From an uncultured Pseudoruegeria sp. (GTDB lineage Bacteria > Pseudomonadota > Alphaproteobacteria > Rhodobacterales > Rhodobacteraceae), in the NCBI GenBank assembly GCA_947498155.1, contig CANMJD010000001.1, positions 1,240,001 to 1,304,000 of the forward strand: a DNA stretch of 64,000 nucleotides. Direction: 5' to 3'. Under the pieces are notes generated by a model that saw nothing but the letters and a program-made list of their open reading frames with translations, searched no databases and was not told the DNA's origin. Position 1 is the first letter of the stretch. Each line of letters begins with the position of its first letter. Below are positions 29,319-40,714 of the stretch, in pieces. A program made the translations under genes and the position numbers.

Positions 29319-29849
29319 ATGTCCATTCCCCATTCCAACCGTCGTCACTTTCTTCTTTCTACGGCCGCCACCCTTGGTGCCGGCATCGCCAGCAGCCCGG
29401 CCCATTCGCGCTACGTCAGTCATGAAGACGGCTTTCAATATGAGGTCCAAAAATCAGAACAGGATTGGCTGCACCAACTTGGCGCTACGGATTACGATAT
29501 CTTGCGCAAGGGCGGCACCGAGGTTCCAAAATCCAGCCCCTTCTGGAACCAAAACATCGCCGGACTTTATACCTGCAAGGGCTGCGCACTGCCGCTGTAT
29601 GATGCCCGCTGGCAGGTGGTCCTGGATAAAGGTTGGGTGTTTTTCAATCATAGCCAGAACAACGCCGTACTTACGGGGATCGATTGGCCCGAAGGGTCCG
29701 AAATGGCGGATGCCTTTGCCAGCCTCACCGCTATCGAAGTGCATTGCCGCCGGTGCGGCGGTCACCTTGGGCACATCGTCCAGCTTGAGAACCAATTGTT
29801 GCACTGTATCAATGGCGCCAGTCTGTTATTTGAAGCGGGCACCGCGTGA
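29319..29849 (+). CDS. msrB: Peptide-methionine (R)-S-oxide reductase with Tat-like signal
   Basis: NRRHFLLSTAATLGAGIASSPA signal; GLYTCKGCALPLYDARWQ and HCRRCGGHLGHI zinc-binding CxxC pairs. Confidence 0.88.
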   Translation: MSIPHSNRRHFLLSTAATLGAGIASSPAHSRYVSHEDGFQYEVQKSEQDWLHQLGATDYDILRKGGTEVPKSSPFWNQNIAGLYTCKGCALPLYDARWQVVLDKGWVFFNHSQNNAVLTGIDWPEGSEMADAFASLTAIEVHCRRCGGHLGHIVQLENQLLHCINGASLLFEAGTA

Positions 29850-29911
29850 AGCCTCGACATTCCCGTCGATCAAGGTTCTGATACGCTCGGATAGACAGCC
29901 CAGGAGCGCGT

Positions 29912-30148
29912 ATGTTTCTCACCCTTTTCGGCACGCTGGTGATTGCCGGTATTTTTGGCTATGTGGTCGAGAAATTCGGTTTGACCCATAACGGTATCCT
30001 ACCGTCGATCATTATCTGTGTCGGCGGGGCGCTGATTTTCTATTTCATCCGGATCATGTTCGGAATCAGTTTCGGCTCGCCGGGACTGGACGCGATCCTG
30101 TCTTCGATCGGGGCTTTGATCATCGTGCCCACGCGCTTTCGCAAATAG
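29912..30148 (+). CDS. Small GlsB/YeaQ/YmgE-like membrane protein
   Basis: 78 aa, three hydrophobic segments with a Gly-rich C-terminal helix. Confidence 0.6.
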   Translation: MFLTLFGTLVIAGIFGYVVEKFGLTHNGILPSIIICVGGALIFYFIRIMFGISFGSPGLDAILSSIGALIIVPTRFRK

Positions 30149-30244
30149 CGGCCGACAGGTGTTTTTGGCCCCCCCGGCACTGGCACTTTGGCGAAAGCCG
30201 GATTACCTAGTGGCAACTCATCAAGCGCAATAAAGGATACAGAC

Positions 30245-30379
30245 ATGCGGCTTACATTTGCTTTGATTGCCCTTCTGGGCCTGTCGGCCTGTGAAACCGT
30301 CAAAGGAGCGGGTAAGGATTTGGAATCTGCGGGAAGCACGATTTCGCGCGAAGCAGATCGGGTGCAGGATACCTTCTAG
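30245..30379 (+). CDS. Entericidin-like small lipoprotein
   Basis: MRLTFALIALLGLSACETVKGAGKDLESAGSTISREADRVQ; lipobox LSAC and entericidin pattern. Confidence 0.85.
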   Translation: MRLTFALIALLGLSACETVKGAGKDLESAGSTISREADRVQDTF

Positions 30380-30490
30380 AGCGATTGTGCTTCGCAGCTT
30401 CTGTCGCCCTCGCCGGTTAAAAAAACACCTCGATCCCTTCACCCGAAACGGAGTCGCTTTATCAGTGTCGCACAGCGCCAGAGATTTAAG

Positions 30491-32323
30491 CTAGCCCTGC
30501 GGTTCATACCAAATTGGCGACCCCCAAGCGCGCTCTTGTATCGTAGCAGGGACTTCCGGCAATAGCGGAAGGCCTGCGCGCACTGCATCGTAGGTGCTCC
30601 AGCGTGGAGTCGGGATTTCTAGGGCACGGGCATAGTAAAATGCGCTCTGCGCCGGATCAAAAGCCGCATCTGTCCAGGTCCCGATTAGAACCGCCGCACC
30701 AATATCATTGCTGTATTCTGCGGTTTCAAGGTTCACCGTGTTGCCCACGGGGTCAAGATTTCCAGCGGCATTCTTGCTGCGCTCATCAGACCAGGCGACA
30801 TCAAAAATCTCTTCGTGAATCTCGCCGGCCTCATCCACCCAGCCCTTAATGATCTGAATACGGTCCAGATTGGCCCCCAAAGGATCCTTTTCAGCATAGA
30901 CGCTAAAACGCGGCGCCCCGTCCAAACCGGTCAAATCACCGCCCATCGGCACACCAAGACGATAGCCCTCAGAGACCATCAATGCCGGATCATCGGTCGC
31001 CGTTAAACCGCTCCCCCCGAACATCCGCAATTTGATGCGCGTCCCGGATGTTGTGAATGTCTCTTTGCGCTTCATGGCATCCCATATAGCGGCACGGGTG
31101 TTTTCCTCGGCCCAAACGCCCCCGATCGACCCAATCGACAGATCAACCCCGTCGATCCACCCGCCAACACCCGACGTGCGACGACGTTCTATGGTGCCAT
31201 CTTCTGCCCCATGGCCGCCAATGAAATCGCTTTCGATCACATCTGCGGGCAATCCGTTATGACTGTCGGTTCCGCCCATAAAGCCCAATTTATAAGGGTT
31301 AGTGCCCAATGACTGTTCAAGGGCGACGCCGATTTTCAGACCTTCGCGTACAAAATCACGCTTATGGAAATAGCGGTTGGAGTTCTTTTGTATTGAGTCG
31401 GCATTCTCAAAGTTGGCAAATTCATCCGCCTGCCAGAAGGCCTCATGCACTTCGGAATTTCCTTTGATCTGCATCATCTCGATCAAGGGTTCCCATTTTT
31501 GCCGGGTGCTGGCCCATTCCTCGGTCAGCGCATTACCGTAGCTATCAGTTTCTGGAAACATCTGTTGCTTTGAGGCATTGGAGTTATGCGGAATGGCCAA
31601 CGCCGTAGACCCTTGGTCTTCAATCAACTGCAGCCACGCCCAAAGCTCTTCGACCAGATTGCTCTGATAGCTGTCAAATGGGAGCTCGGGTACAATATTG
31701 TCGCGGAAAATCACGTTGCGGTGCATGTTCCCGCCCCCCGGCACAGCCGTCCACTCAAACGCGATCAAAGCAGTGAAATTGCCGGGGTCATTGTGCGTCT
31801 CTGCTGCATCGATAACAACCTGCCAGCCGGATTGGGTCGTTTCTGGTCCCTGATAGAAAGCGGGATGCTGCGGATTATCCCCACGATTATTTGCCACGAC
31901 GTATTTAAAGAACCAGCTTTGCTTGTCCTCCAGAGTTTCCAACCCGCGCAGCGCTTGTAAATCTTCATTATCATACCCTGGCGCAGTCGGGTTCATGGCA
32001 GAGTACATTTCCCCGAGGTATTCGGCATGATCACTTACGGCGGCAAAATCCAGGGGTCGGTCCAATTGTTTGACCCGTCCATTCACCACCACCTGCTCAC
32101 CTTTGGCAAAGCGCAATGAATCCGACGGCAAGAGCCGCGTCCCCCCGATATAAGCATCCAGCGATAGGGCTGTATGTAGATGAGTTTCACCGTAATAGGC
32201 ATTGCGTTGCGGGACATCTTCGGCCAGCGCAACACTGCCCAGTAGAGCAGCGCAAGATGCAAGGGGGATGGCGCGTTTCATCTCGTCCTCCAAAATGTGT
32301 TGATCAATCGAGTATCGTCTCAA
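30491..32323 (-). CDS. DUF3604 domain-containing protein
   Basis: RNAYYGETHLHTALSLDAYIGGTRLLPSDSLRFAKGEQV; LGFMGGTDSHNG; N-terminal signal (internal M at MKRAIPLASCAALLGSVALA). Confidence 0.85.
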   Translation of the reverse strand: MRRYSIDQHILEDEMKRAIPLASCAALLGSVALAEDVPQRNAYYGETHLHTALSLDAYIGGTRLLPSDSLRFAKGEQVVVNGRVKQLDRPLDFAAVSDHAEYLGEMYSAMNPTAPGYDNEDLQALRGLETLEDKQSWFFKYVVANNRGDNPQHPAFYQGPETTQSGWQVVIDAAETHNDPGNFTALIAFEWTAVPGGGNMHRNVIFRDNIVPELPFDSYQSNLVEELWAWLQLIEDQGSTALAIPHNSNASKQQMFPETDSYGNALTEEWASTRQKWEPLIEMMQIKGNSEVHEAFWQADEFANFENADSIQKNSNRYFHKRDFVREGLKIGVALEQSLGTNPYKLGFMGGTDSHNGLPADVIESDFIGGHGAEDGTIERRRTSGVGGWIDGVDLSIGSIGGVWAEENTRAAIWDAMKRKETFTTSGTRIKLRMFGGSGLTATDDPALMVSEGYRLGVPMGGDLTGLDGAPRFSVYAEKDPLGANLDRIQIIKGWVDEAGEIHEEIFDVAWSDERSKNAAGNLDPVGNTVNLETAEYSNDIGAAVLIGTWTDAAFDPAQSAFYYARALEIPTPRWSTYDAVRAGLPLLPEVPATIQERAWGSPIWYEPQG

Positions 32324-32429
32324 AAAAACGGAGGAGCTGCTACGTGTCCTTCAGCTCACCGGATGTGTGTCTTGGCGATTACCCTAGGCTAAGGTATTGG
32401 GCAAAATCCAGTTATTAATGGTGTCTGAT

Positions 32430-33647
32430 CTAAGCCCGCACCTGTCGCGCTTTGCGCATGTGCCCCCCATCAATTACAAAAAGGATCAGCCCCGCGCCAA
32501 AACCAACGGCGCTGCCCCACAAGGCGGTGCCCTGATAATCGGTAAACAACGCGCCCCCCGCCAGCAAACCAGAGGCCACCATCATGCCGCCGAAATGCGA
32601 CACCGATACCAGTGACGATCCCGCACCAGGACGCGAGGCCACAAGGTCTTGCACATAGCCCACCGTTACCGACAGCAGTATGCCTGCCCCGATGCCACCG
32701 GGCAGGATCAGCCACCAAGCAGACGCCATCGCGGGCATCAGCGCAAACCCTGCAAAGAATCCACAAAAAACCACGCTGCCGATCAGGATCAAGCCGCTGC
32801 GGGTGATCACCCTGAGCACCAACGCGCCAAACAGCATGACCGGTGCCTCCACCAGCGCTACACCTCCGGCAAACCAGCCGACATTGGCCGCTGTGCCACC
32901 CAGATCATTGAGGATCAGCAGGCCGAGCAGGATGTTATACAGACCGTTCATCCCGACGATCACCGCGATCAGCAACAGGCGGATCAGCACCGACAGGCTG
33001 GACAGCTCTTTCAGCGATTCAAAAAAGCCGATGCCCGATTTCGGGCTCAGCGCGATCTGCTCGGCGGGCCAGCCCCGCAGGATCAGCATCATCACCACAG
33101 AGTTGATCACTGCCGCACAGCCATAGACCGAGGTCAGTGCCATGCCTTGCGCCACGGCTATCGCCAAGATCGGCGGTGTCAGCCCGAAGGCGCCGGCAAA
33201 AGCGGCCCGCACCAACGACAGGCTTACATCCTTATCCAGCTTGTTATTATTGCTGGCGGCAAGGCTGGCCATGGCAAAATACTGCGTGAACGTCGTGGCG
33301 GCGATAGGAAACAGGAACACATGGGCCAGAATGAACGTGGCTTTGGAGGGGAGCAAAAAGACACTGGCCCCCGCGATAATGCCGGTAAAATTACACCGCG
33401 CCAGAACCGCTTTGTAGCGTCCCGTTTGATCCGTATAAATCCCCACACCCACCGACGCGGCGACACTAAGCAAAGCGCCAACCGTGGTAATCAGCGCATA
33501 TTGCCCCCGCGAAAACCCCAGCTGTTCGATCCCAATGACGGATTGAAACGGGTTGATCGCGGCAACCGCAACCCCCATCAGCGTGATGCAAAAGAAGGCA
33601 AGCCGCAACAGGCGGTCGTCCCATGAAGCGCGCAGGGCTTGCAGCAT
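32430..33647 (-). CDS. Major facilitator superfamily transporter
   Basis: 405 aa, ~12 hydrophobic segments, MFS-like loop (GIYTDQTGRYKAVL). Confidence 0.85.
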   Translation of the reverse strand: MLQALRASWDDRLLRLAFFCITLMGVAVAAINPFQSVIGIEQLGFSRGQYALITTVGALLSVAASVGVGIYTDQTGRYKAVLARCNFTGIIAGASVFLLPSKATFILAHVFLFPIAATTFTQYFAMASLAASNNNKLDKDVSLSLVRAAFAGAFGLTPPILAIAVAQGMALTSVYGCAAVINSVVMMLILRGWPAEQIALSPKSGIGFFESLKELSSLSVLIRLLLIAVIVGMNGLYNILLGLLILNDLGGTAANVGWFAGGVALVEAPVMLFGALVLRVITRSGLILIGSVVFCGFFAGFALMPAMASAWWLILPGGIGAGILLSVTVGYVQDLVASRPGAGSSLVSVSHFGGMMVASGLLAGGALFTDYQGTALWGSAVGFGAGLILFVIDGGHMRKARQVRA

Positions 33648-33780
33648 CTTAGTCTCCTGATTGGGTGGTATTTTCAGATATGGACATGCCTGAAGTAACC
33701 CCGATCATCCAGTGACATTTTCCCCTGCGCTTAGATCAAGACCCGAGCGCATCAACAATTTCGGACTGATTGTGGCGGGA

Positions 33781-35799
33781 TCAGCTTTCTGGTGTAAACC
33801 AGATCGGAGATGAATACGCCCGTTCCTGTTGTTGCAAAGGGATATCTGCGGGTAGATCCAGACCGTAGTAAACCGCATCATAAGCCGTCCAGCGCGGGGT
33901 CGGGATCTCGATCACCCGAGCGTAATAGGACGCCCTTTGCGTCGGGTCGAAATCTGGGTCCTGCCAGACCGTCCCCAATTCCGACGCGCCAATGGTATTG
34001 GTCCATGTTGGCACGCTCAGGTCCACGGTGTTGCCAACAGGTGGTAGTTTGCCGTCTGCCTGAATCTCTCGCGCGTCAGACCATGCCACATCATAGACTT
34101 TCTCAACCTGCTCACCCGCTGCATTCAGCCAGAGTTTTACGATCTGAATCCTGTCCAGATTAGCCCCCATCGGGTCCCGAAGGGCGTAAACAAGAAAGGA
34201 TGGCGCACCTTCTCCGGCGGTCAGGTCAGAACCCATCGGCACACCTTTGCGATACCCCACCTGCGCGAGATTGCGACTTGCGGCATCTTCGGCATTAAAA
34301 TCCCAACCGCCGAAAAATCGCAGCCGAATGCGGGTGCCCGTGGTCGCGTAGGCCTCTTTGCGCTCCATCGCATCAAACAACGCCCCCCGCGTGTTGTCTT
34401 CGGCCCAAACCGCCGTCAACCCAGAGGTGATATACTGCCATGTATAAAGCGCCGGCGTTCCATCAGGATAATTTCGGCTGATATGGGTCGAACGCGCCGC
34501 ACTGGGTTCATAGGCGGTGAATTTACCGAAAAAATTGTCATTGTCCGGCGTGGTCATTCCAATGTGGGTGTCAGAGGCCCCGACCAGCCCAAACTTAAAG
34601 GGGTTTACGCCAAGGTCTCGCTCAAATGCCATGCCGCGTTGCAATCCTGAACGGACATATTCGCCCAGTAACATCTCCGGCGTTTTCTTTTCGGTTGCGT
34701 CAAGATTACCGTAATCCCATGTTTCAAAATCAGCGAATTCATCGTCCGGAGAAAGCGCCGGATGGGCCTCTCCGTCGCCTTTGATCTGAACCGCCTCATA
34801 CAACGGTTCCCATTTCTGACGCTGTTCAGCATAAGCCGCATCAAGCGGGGCTCCTTCGGCAAAATCATCCTGCAGCGGAAACATCATACCGTTGGACACA
34901 TTGCCATTATGCGGAATTGCTAAAACGTCTCCCCCTGTTTTGTCCTCATAGGCTTGCATCCACGCCCAAAGGGCACGCGGATCAAGAGAACCGGACGGCG
35001 GGCTTGTTGTAAAAGGTACGATCTGTCCGGCTCGTGCCGGCCCATCGCGAAAAATTACATTCCGATGCAGGTTGTTTCCCGATACCAGCGATGTCCATTC
35101 AAAGGCGACAAAAGTCGTGAAAACCCCCGGATCGTTGTATTCTTCAGCAGCGGCCATGATGTCTTCCCAAACCCGCGTGAAGGCCTCATTGCCGGGTTGA
35201 TAATTCAACGCAGGATCAAGTTCACCATTGCCAAACAATCGGACAAGTTCCTGTGCGGCGCGCAACGCCTCGGTCCCGCCCGCATTGAAGGCCGCGTTCA
35301 ACTGTTTACCTTGTTCGGTGGCCATGATCTCTGGTGTGCCCGCCAGAATATCCTTAATCGCCCCCATCCCGTCGGAGTGATCCGTGATCATGTAAAAATC
35401 GAGTGGCTGGGCCAGTTTCGCCGGCTGTCCGGTGTTAGAGCTGACTTGCTCCCCACGGGCAAAGCGATAGGCATCGCGTGGCAGCAAGCGGGTTCCACCG
35501 CCTCCGGCATCGGCGGATAACATCGTATGTACATGCGTGTCCCCAAAAAACACATCTGTTGCATAGCCACGTTCTGCGTAAGGCGAATAAGGGCGACTCT
35601 GAAAAGGGCTTTCCAGCCCTTCCATGTTGATTTCTTCGGCCAATATCGGGGCCGAATGCAGCAATGCAAAAAAGGAAACGGAAAGCGCCAGTACCTTATG
35701 TCCAAAAACGGTCATATAAAAAACTCCGCAGGAAAAATGGGCAGCGCAGATCGCACCCACGAGATTCGGGAACAAAACATTCCAAAAGTCTAAACGCAA
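33781..35799 (-). CDS. DUF3604 domain-containing protein (paralogue)
   Basis: TDVFFGDTHVHTMLSADAGGGGTRLLPRDAYRFARGEQV; FGLVGASDTHIG; strongly similar to the 30491-32323 product. True start may be internal. Confidence 0.85.
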   Translation of the reverse strand: MRLDFWNVLFPNLVGAICAAHFSCGVFYMTVFGHKVLALSVSFFALLHSAPILAEEINMEGLESPFQSRPYSPYAERGYATDVFFGDTHVHTMLSADAGGGGTRLLPRDAYRFARGEQVSSNTGQPAKLAQPLDFYMITDHSDGMGAIKDILAGTPEIMATEQGKQLNAAFNAGGTEALRAAQELVRLFGNGELDPALNYQPGNEAFTRVWEDIMAAAEEYNDPGVFTTFVAFEWTSLVSGNNLHRNVIFRDGPARAGQIVPFTTSPPSGSLDPRALWAWMQAYEDKTGGDVLAIPHNGNVSNGMMFPLQDDFAEGAPLDAAYAEQRQKWEPLYEAVQIKGDGEAHPALSPDDEFADFETWDYGNLDATEKKTPEMLLGEYVRSGLQRGMAFERDLGVNPFKFGLVGASDTHIGMTTPDNDNFFGKFTAYEPSAARSTHISRNYPDGTPALYTWQYITSGLTAVWAEDNTRGALFDAMERKEAYATTGTRIRLRFFGGWDFNAEDAASRNLAQVGYRKGVPMGSDLTAGEGAPSFLVYALRDPMGANLDRIQIVKLWLNAAGEQVEKVYDVAWSDAREIQADGKLPPVGNTVDLSVPTWTNTIGASELGTVWQDPDFDPTQRASYYARVIEIPTPRWTAYDAVYYGLDLPADIPLQQQERAYSSPIWFTPES

Positions 35800-35867
35800 T
35801 TTTCCCGATATAGTAAAAAAAGGTCACATCAACGATCCACAGCGAGATTGCTTTTGACGTAAAGCTG

Positions 35868-36761
35868 TTAACCGGTTTCAGCCGCCTTGCGAATAATCGC
35901 CCCAACCTCCAACAGATCTTTGCCCAAAGGGTTGGTTTTGCGCCAGATCATCCCGACGGTGCGCCCCGGCGGGCTTTCGTCGAATGCGACCACCGAGACA
36001 TGGGCGGAACGCGTTTCAAACGCGCGGGCCATTTCGGGGATTAACGTCACCCCGATGCCGGCACTTACCATTTGTACCAAGGTCGATAGGGAACTGCCTT
36101 CCATAATCTGCCGACGGCGCACGCCAGAGGTACTGCAGAACGACAGTGCCTGATCGCGAAAACAATGCCCCTCTTCCAGCAACAGCAATTGCATTTGCGG
36201 AATGGCCGCCGCGTTTGGCACCGGCAGTGCTGCGTCCCCAACCGGACGAACCAAGAGGAACTGTTCATCAAACAAGGCAAATTCGCGCAAGGACGGTTCT
36301 GAAATCGGTAAGGCAACAATGGCGACATCCAACTTGGAGGCGATGATTTCCGTCACAAGTGTTTGGGTGATGGTTTCCTTCGGCTCCAGCGTCAGATCGG
36401 GGAACTGCGCAGACAGCGCCTTGATGACCGTTGGCAAAAAATAGGGCGCAATCGTCGGGATCACCCCGATCCGCAGGCGGCCCGAAAAAGGTGCGGAGCG
36501 GCTGCGCACGATCGCCCCCAGATCATCGACCTGCTGTAAAATACCCTGACTCCGCGTGAGCAAATCCTCTCCCAGTGATGTCAGTCGCAACTCACGAGCG
36601 GCGCGTTCCACCAAGGCACCGCCCATGATCCCCTCCAGTTCTTTGATCTGCAAAGACAGGGCCGGTTGCGAAATCGCGCAGGCCTCAGCAGCGCGCCCGA
36701 AATGCCGGTGGGTGGCGAGAGCTTCAAAGTATCGAAGGTGCTTCAGGGTAAGGGCTATCAT
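35868..36761 (-). CDS. oxyR: Hydrogen-peroxide-responsive LysR regulator
   Basis: LysR HTH plus LLEEGHCFRDQALSFC with the two OxyR redox cysteines; divergent from katG. Confidence 0.93.
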   Translation of the reverse strand: MIALTLKHLRYFEALATHRHFGRAAEACAISQPALSLQIKELEGIMGGALVERAARELRLTSLGEDLLTRSQGILQQVDDLGAIVRSRSAPFSGRLRIGVIPTIAPYFLPTVIKALSAQFPDLTLEPKETITQTLVTEIIASKLDVAIVALPISEPSLREFALFDEQFLLVRPVGDAALPVPNAAAIPQMQLLLLEEGHCFRDQALSFCSTSGVRRRQIMEGSSLSTLVQMVSAGIGVTLIPEMARAFETRSAHVSVVAFDESPPGRTVGMIWRKTNPLGKDLLEVGAIIRKAAETG

Positions 36762-36774
36762 AAGTAAAACTTAT
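36760..36774. promoter_or_regulatory. LysR-type inverted repeat between oxyR and katG
   Basis: ATAAGT-AAA-ACTTAT perfect inverted repeat overlapping the oxyR start. Confidence 0.5.
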
Positions 36775-36822
36775 CAGAGAGATTTGCATATTGTATTGGA
36801 GCTTATTTTTGAAAGATTCTAA

Positions 36823-39054
<2,232 letters not shown>

Positions 39055-39060
39055 ACAATC

Positions 39061-39089
39061 GGACCGGACTGCATCGTGCTGTCCGGTCC
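39061..39089 (+). terminator. Hairpin after katG
   Basis: GGACCGGAC-(11 nt)-GTCCGGTCC; no clear T-tract. Confidence 0.45.
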
Positions 39090-39483
39090 CCCTATCAGGC
39101 TCAACCCAACACCGCAGGCGTTCCACGCGTAACAAGCATCCATCCTGTCCCAGAGAGCCTCAGGGTCAGCCAAGCGGCGCCCGCGCCCAGCATTCCGCGA
39201 TCACCACCGCCGTTGCACCCTAAAGCCTCACTGGTAACGGCGAATACTCTAACAGCCCGCCGCTACTGTGCCCTTGCATCGACGGTTGAGGTCGGGCGGC
39301 GCAAATCAAGGTCTGCAGGGCCGACCATCCTTCGCTTTGCGCTTGGCGTGTACGGCTGAATTAATTGGGGGCGCATGCAGCGGCGTTTAGGCACAGCTTT
39401 CTTCAAATTGGCAAGCACGCGGATCTCGTCGCGGCCTTGGCGTAGGGCAGGCAACCGATCTCTTTCGCGTTGAGCCCACCATC

Positions 39484-40410
39484 CTAACGCCAAGCCGATT
39501 CAAGGACTTCGAATGCGACTTTGACGTTTGGGTCTCTGGCGCGCGATTCCAGCGTGACAAAGCGCAGGGATGTCTGGATCGAAACCCGGTCCGCAACAAC
39601 CAACCCGCGCGATTGCATTTCATCAAGCGCAACCGACTCGCGGCAAAGGCTGAGCCCTACCCCAGACCGCACCATCGCCAGCATAGAGGGTTCCTGATCC
39701 ACCATGCAGACGTAGTTTGGCAAAATTTTGCGGCCCTCAAACTCGGCATCCAACAGCCGAGAGTGAACCGATTCCTCAGGCGTTCCAATCCAGGGCAGGT
39801 TTGCCAGCGCCGTCCAGTCTTTACCCAAAACCCGATCCTCCCACCCTTTCGGTGCCAGAACCTGATAGGTAAATTTGGTTAGTTCCCTTTCATAAAACAG
39901 CGACGGCGGTTTTATCTGGTCAGGTTCAGTCTGTGTCTCATAGGGCGTTAGGCTGCCCAGAAAGAAACCGACATCTATCTGGTCAGAGAGAATCCGGTTG
40001 ATCACCTCACCGCTCATACCGTGGGCCAGTTTTGTATTCAGATCGGGGAACCCTTCGACCAGTAAAGACAGGAACCGGCCCAAGCGAATGAAGTCGGGGT
40101 CTACAATCGTGCCAATCCGCAAGGTGCCCCGCACATCACCATTGATACGACGCGCCGTCTGATCAAACTCGGTCAATGCCGCACGTACCTTCTCGGCCTT
40201 GGCAATCAGCGCCGTGCCTTCGCGTGTCAGCTCTAACCCTTTGGCGGTGCGGGTGAACAAGGTCAGCCCTGTGTCTTGCGCCAACCGCTTGAGCTGCAAG
40301 CTGACTGCCGGTTGGGTCAAATGCAGCTTTTCTGCAGCGCGCGATACGTTGCCTTCGCGCGCAACGGCAATAAAAGCGTTGAGGGTACGTAAGTCTTGAA
40401 CGGGCTTCAT
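39484..40410 (-). CDS. LysR family transcriptional regulator
   Basis: LRTLNAFIAVAREGNVSRAAEKLHLTQPAVSLQLKRLAQDTGLTLFTRTAKGLELT. Confidence 0.92.
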   Translation of the reverse strand: MKPVQDLRTLNAFIAVAREGNVSRAAEKLHLTQPAVSLQLKRLAQDTGLTLFTRTAKGLELTREGTALIAKAEKVRAALTEFDQTARRINGDVRGTLRIGTIVDPDFIRLGRFLSLLVEGFPDLNTKLAHGMSGEVINRILSDQIDVGFFLGSLTPYETQTEPDQIKPPSLFYERELTKFTYQVLAPKGWEDRVLGKDWTALANLPWIGTPEESVHSRLLDAEFEGRKILPNYVCMVDQEPSMLAMVRSGVGLSLCRESVALDEMQSRGLVVADRVSIQTSLRFVTLESRARDPNVKVAFEVLESAWR

Positions 40411-40507
40411 TTATAAACTCTGCTTATAATCTTCTACGTCCTTATTCATTGGATTGCGTTTCCGAAAGACGCCACACTGCTAGAACACTAGGAATTTGGA
40501 GTGTTTC

Positions 40508-40687
40508 ATGATCATCCCCTCTATCGGGCATTATATCAACGGTAAATCATATCCGGGTGCGAGTACTGCGACACAAGCCTATGGCGAAGAAAGTGTTCGG
40601 TTCTACACGAAACAGAAATCCATCATGCAACGCTGGCCGGAAAGCATCTCGAAGGGTGCCGAATTCGCCATGCCTGTGGCGCGCTGA
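40508..40687 (+). pseudogene. mmsA: Internally deleted methylmalonate-semialdehyde dehydrogenase (mmsA) remnant
   Basis: [23 protein letters not shown] resembles an aldehyde dehydrogenase N-terminus; [36 protein letters not shown] resembles the MmsA C-terminus; the catalytic middle is absent. Confidence 0.75.
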
Positions 40688-40714
40688 ACGCGCCACATTG
40701 GGAGGAGGCAAAAA

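Noticed and set aside
32649-33626. 325-aa + strand ORF antisense to the MFS gene
   Set aside because: Composition (H, Q, R, D rich) typical of the reverse complement of a membrane-protein gene.
39090-39483. Coding remnant in the katG-LysR gap
   Set aside because: No recognisable protein fragment in any frame; left unassigned.
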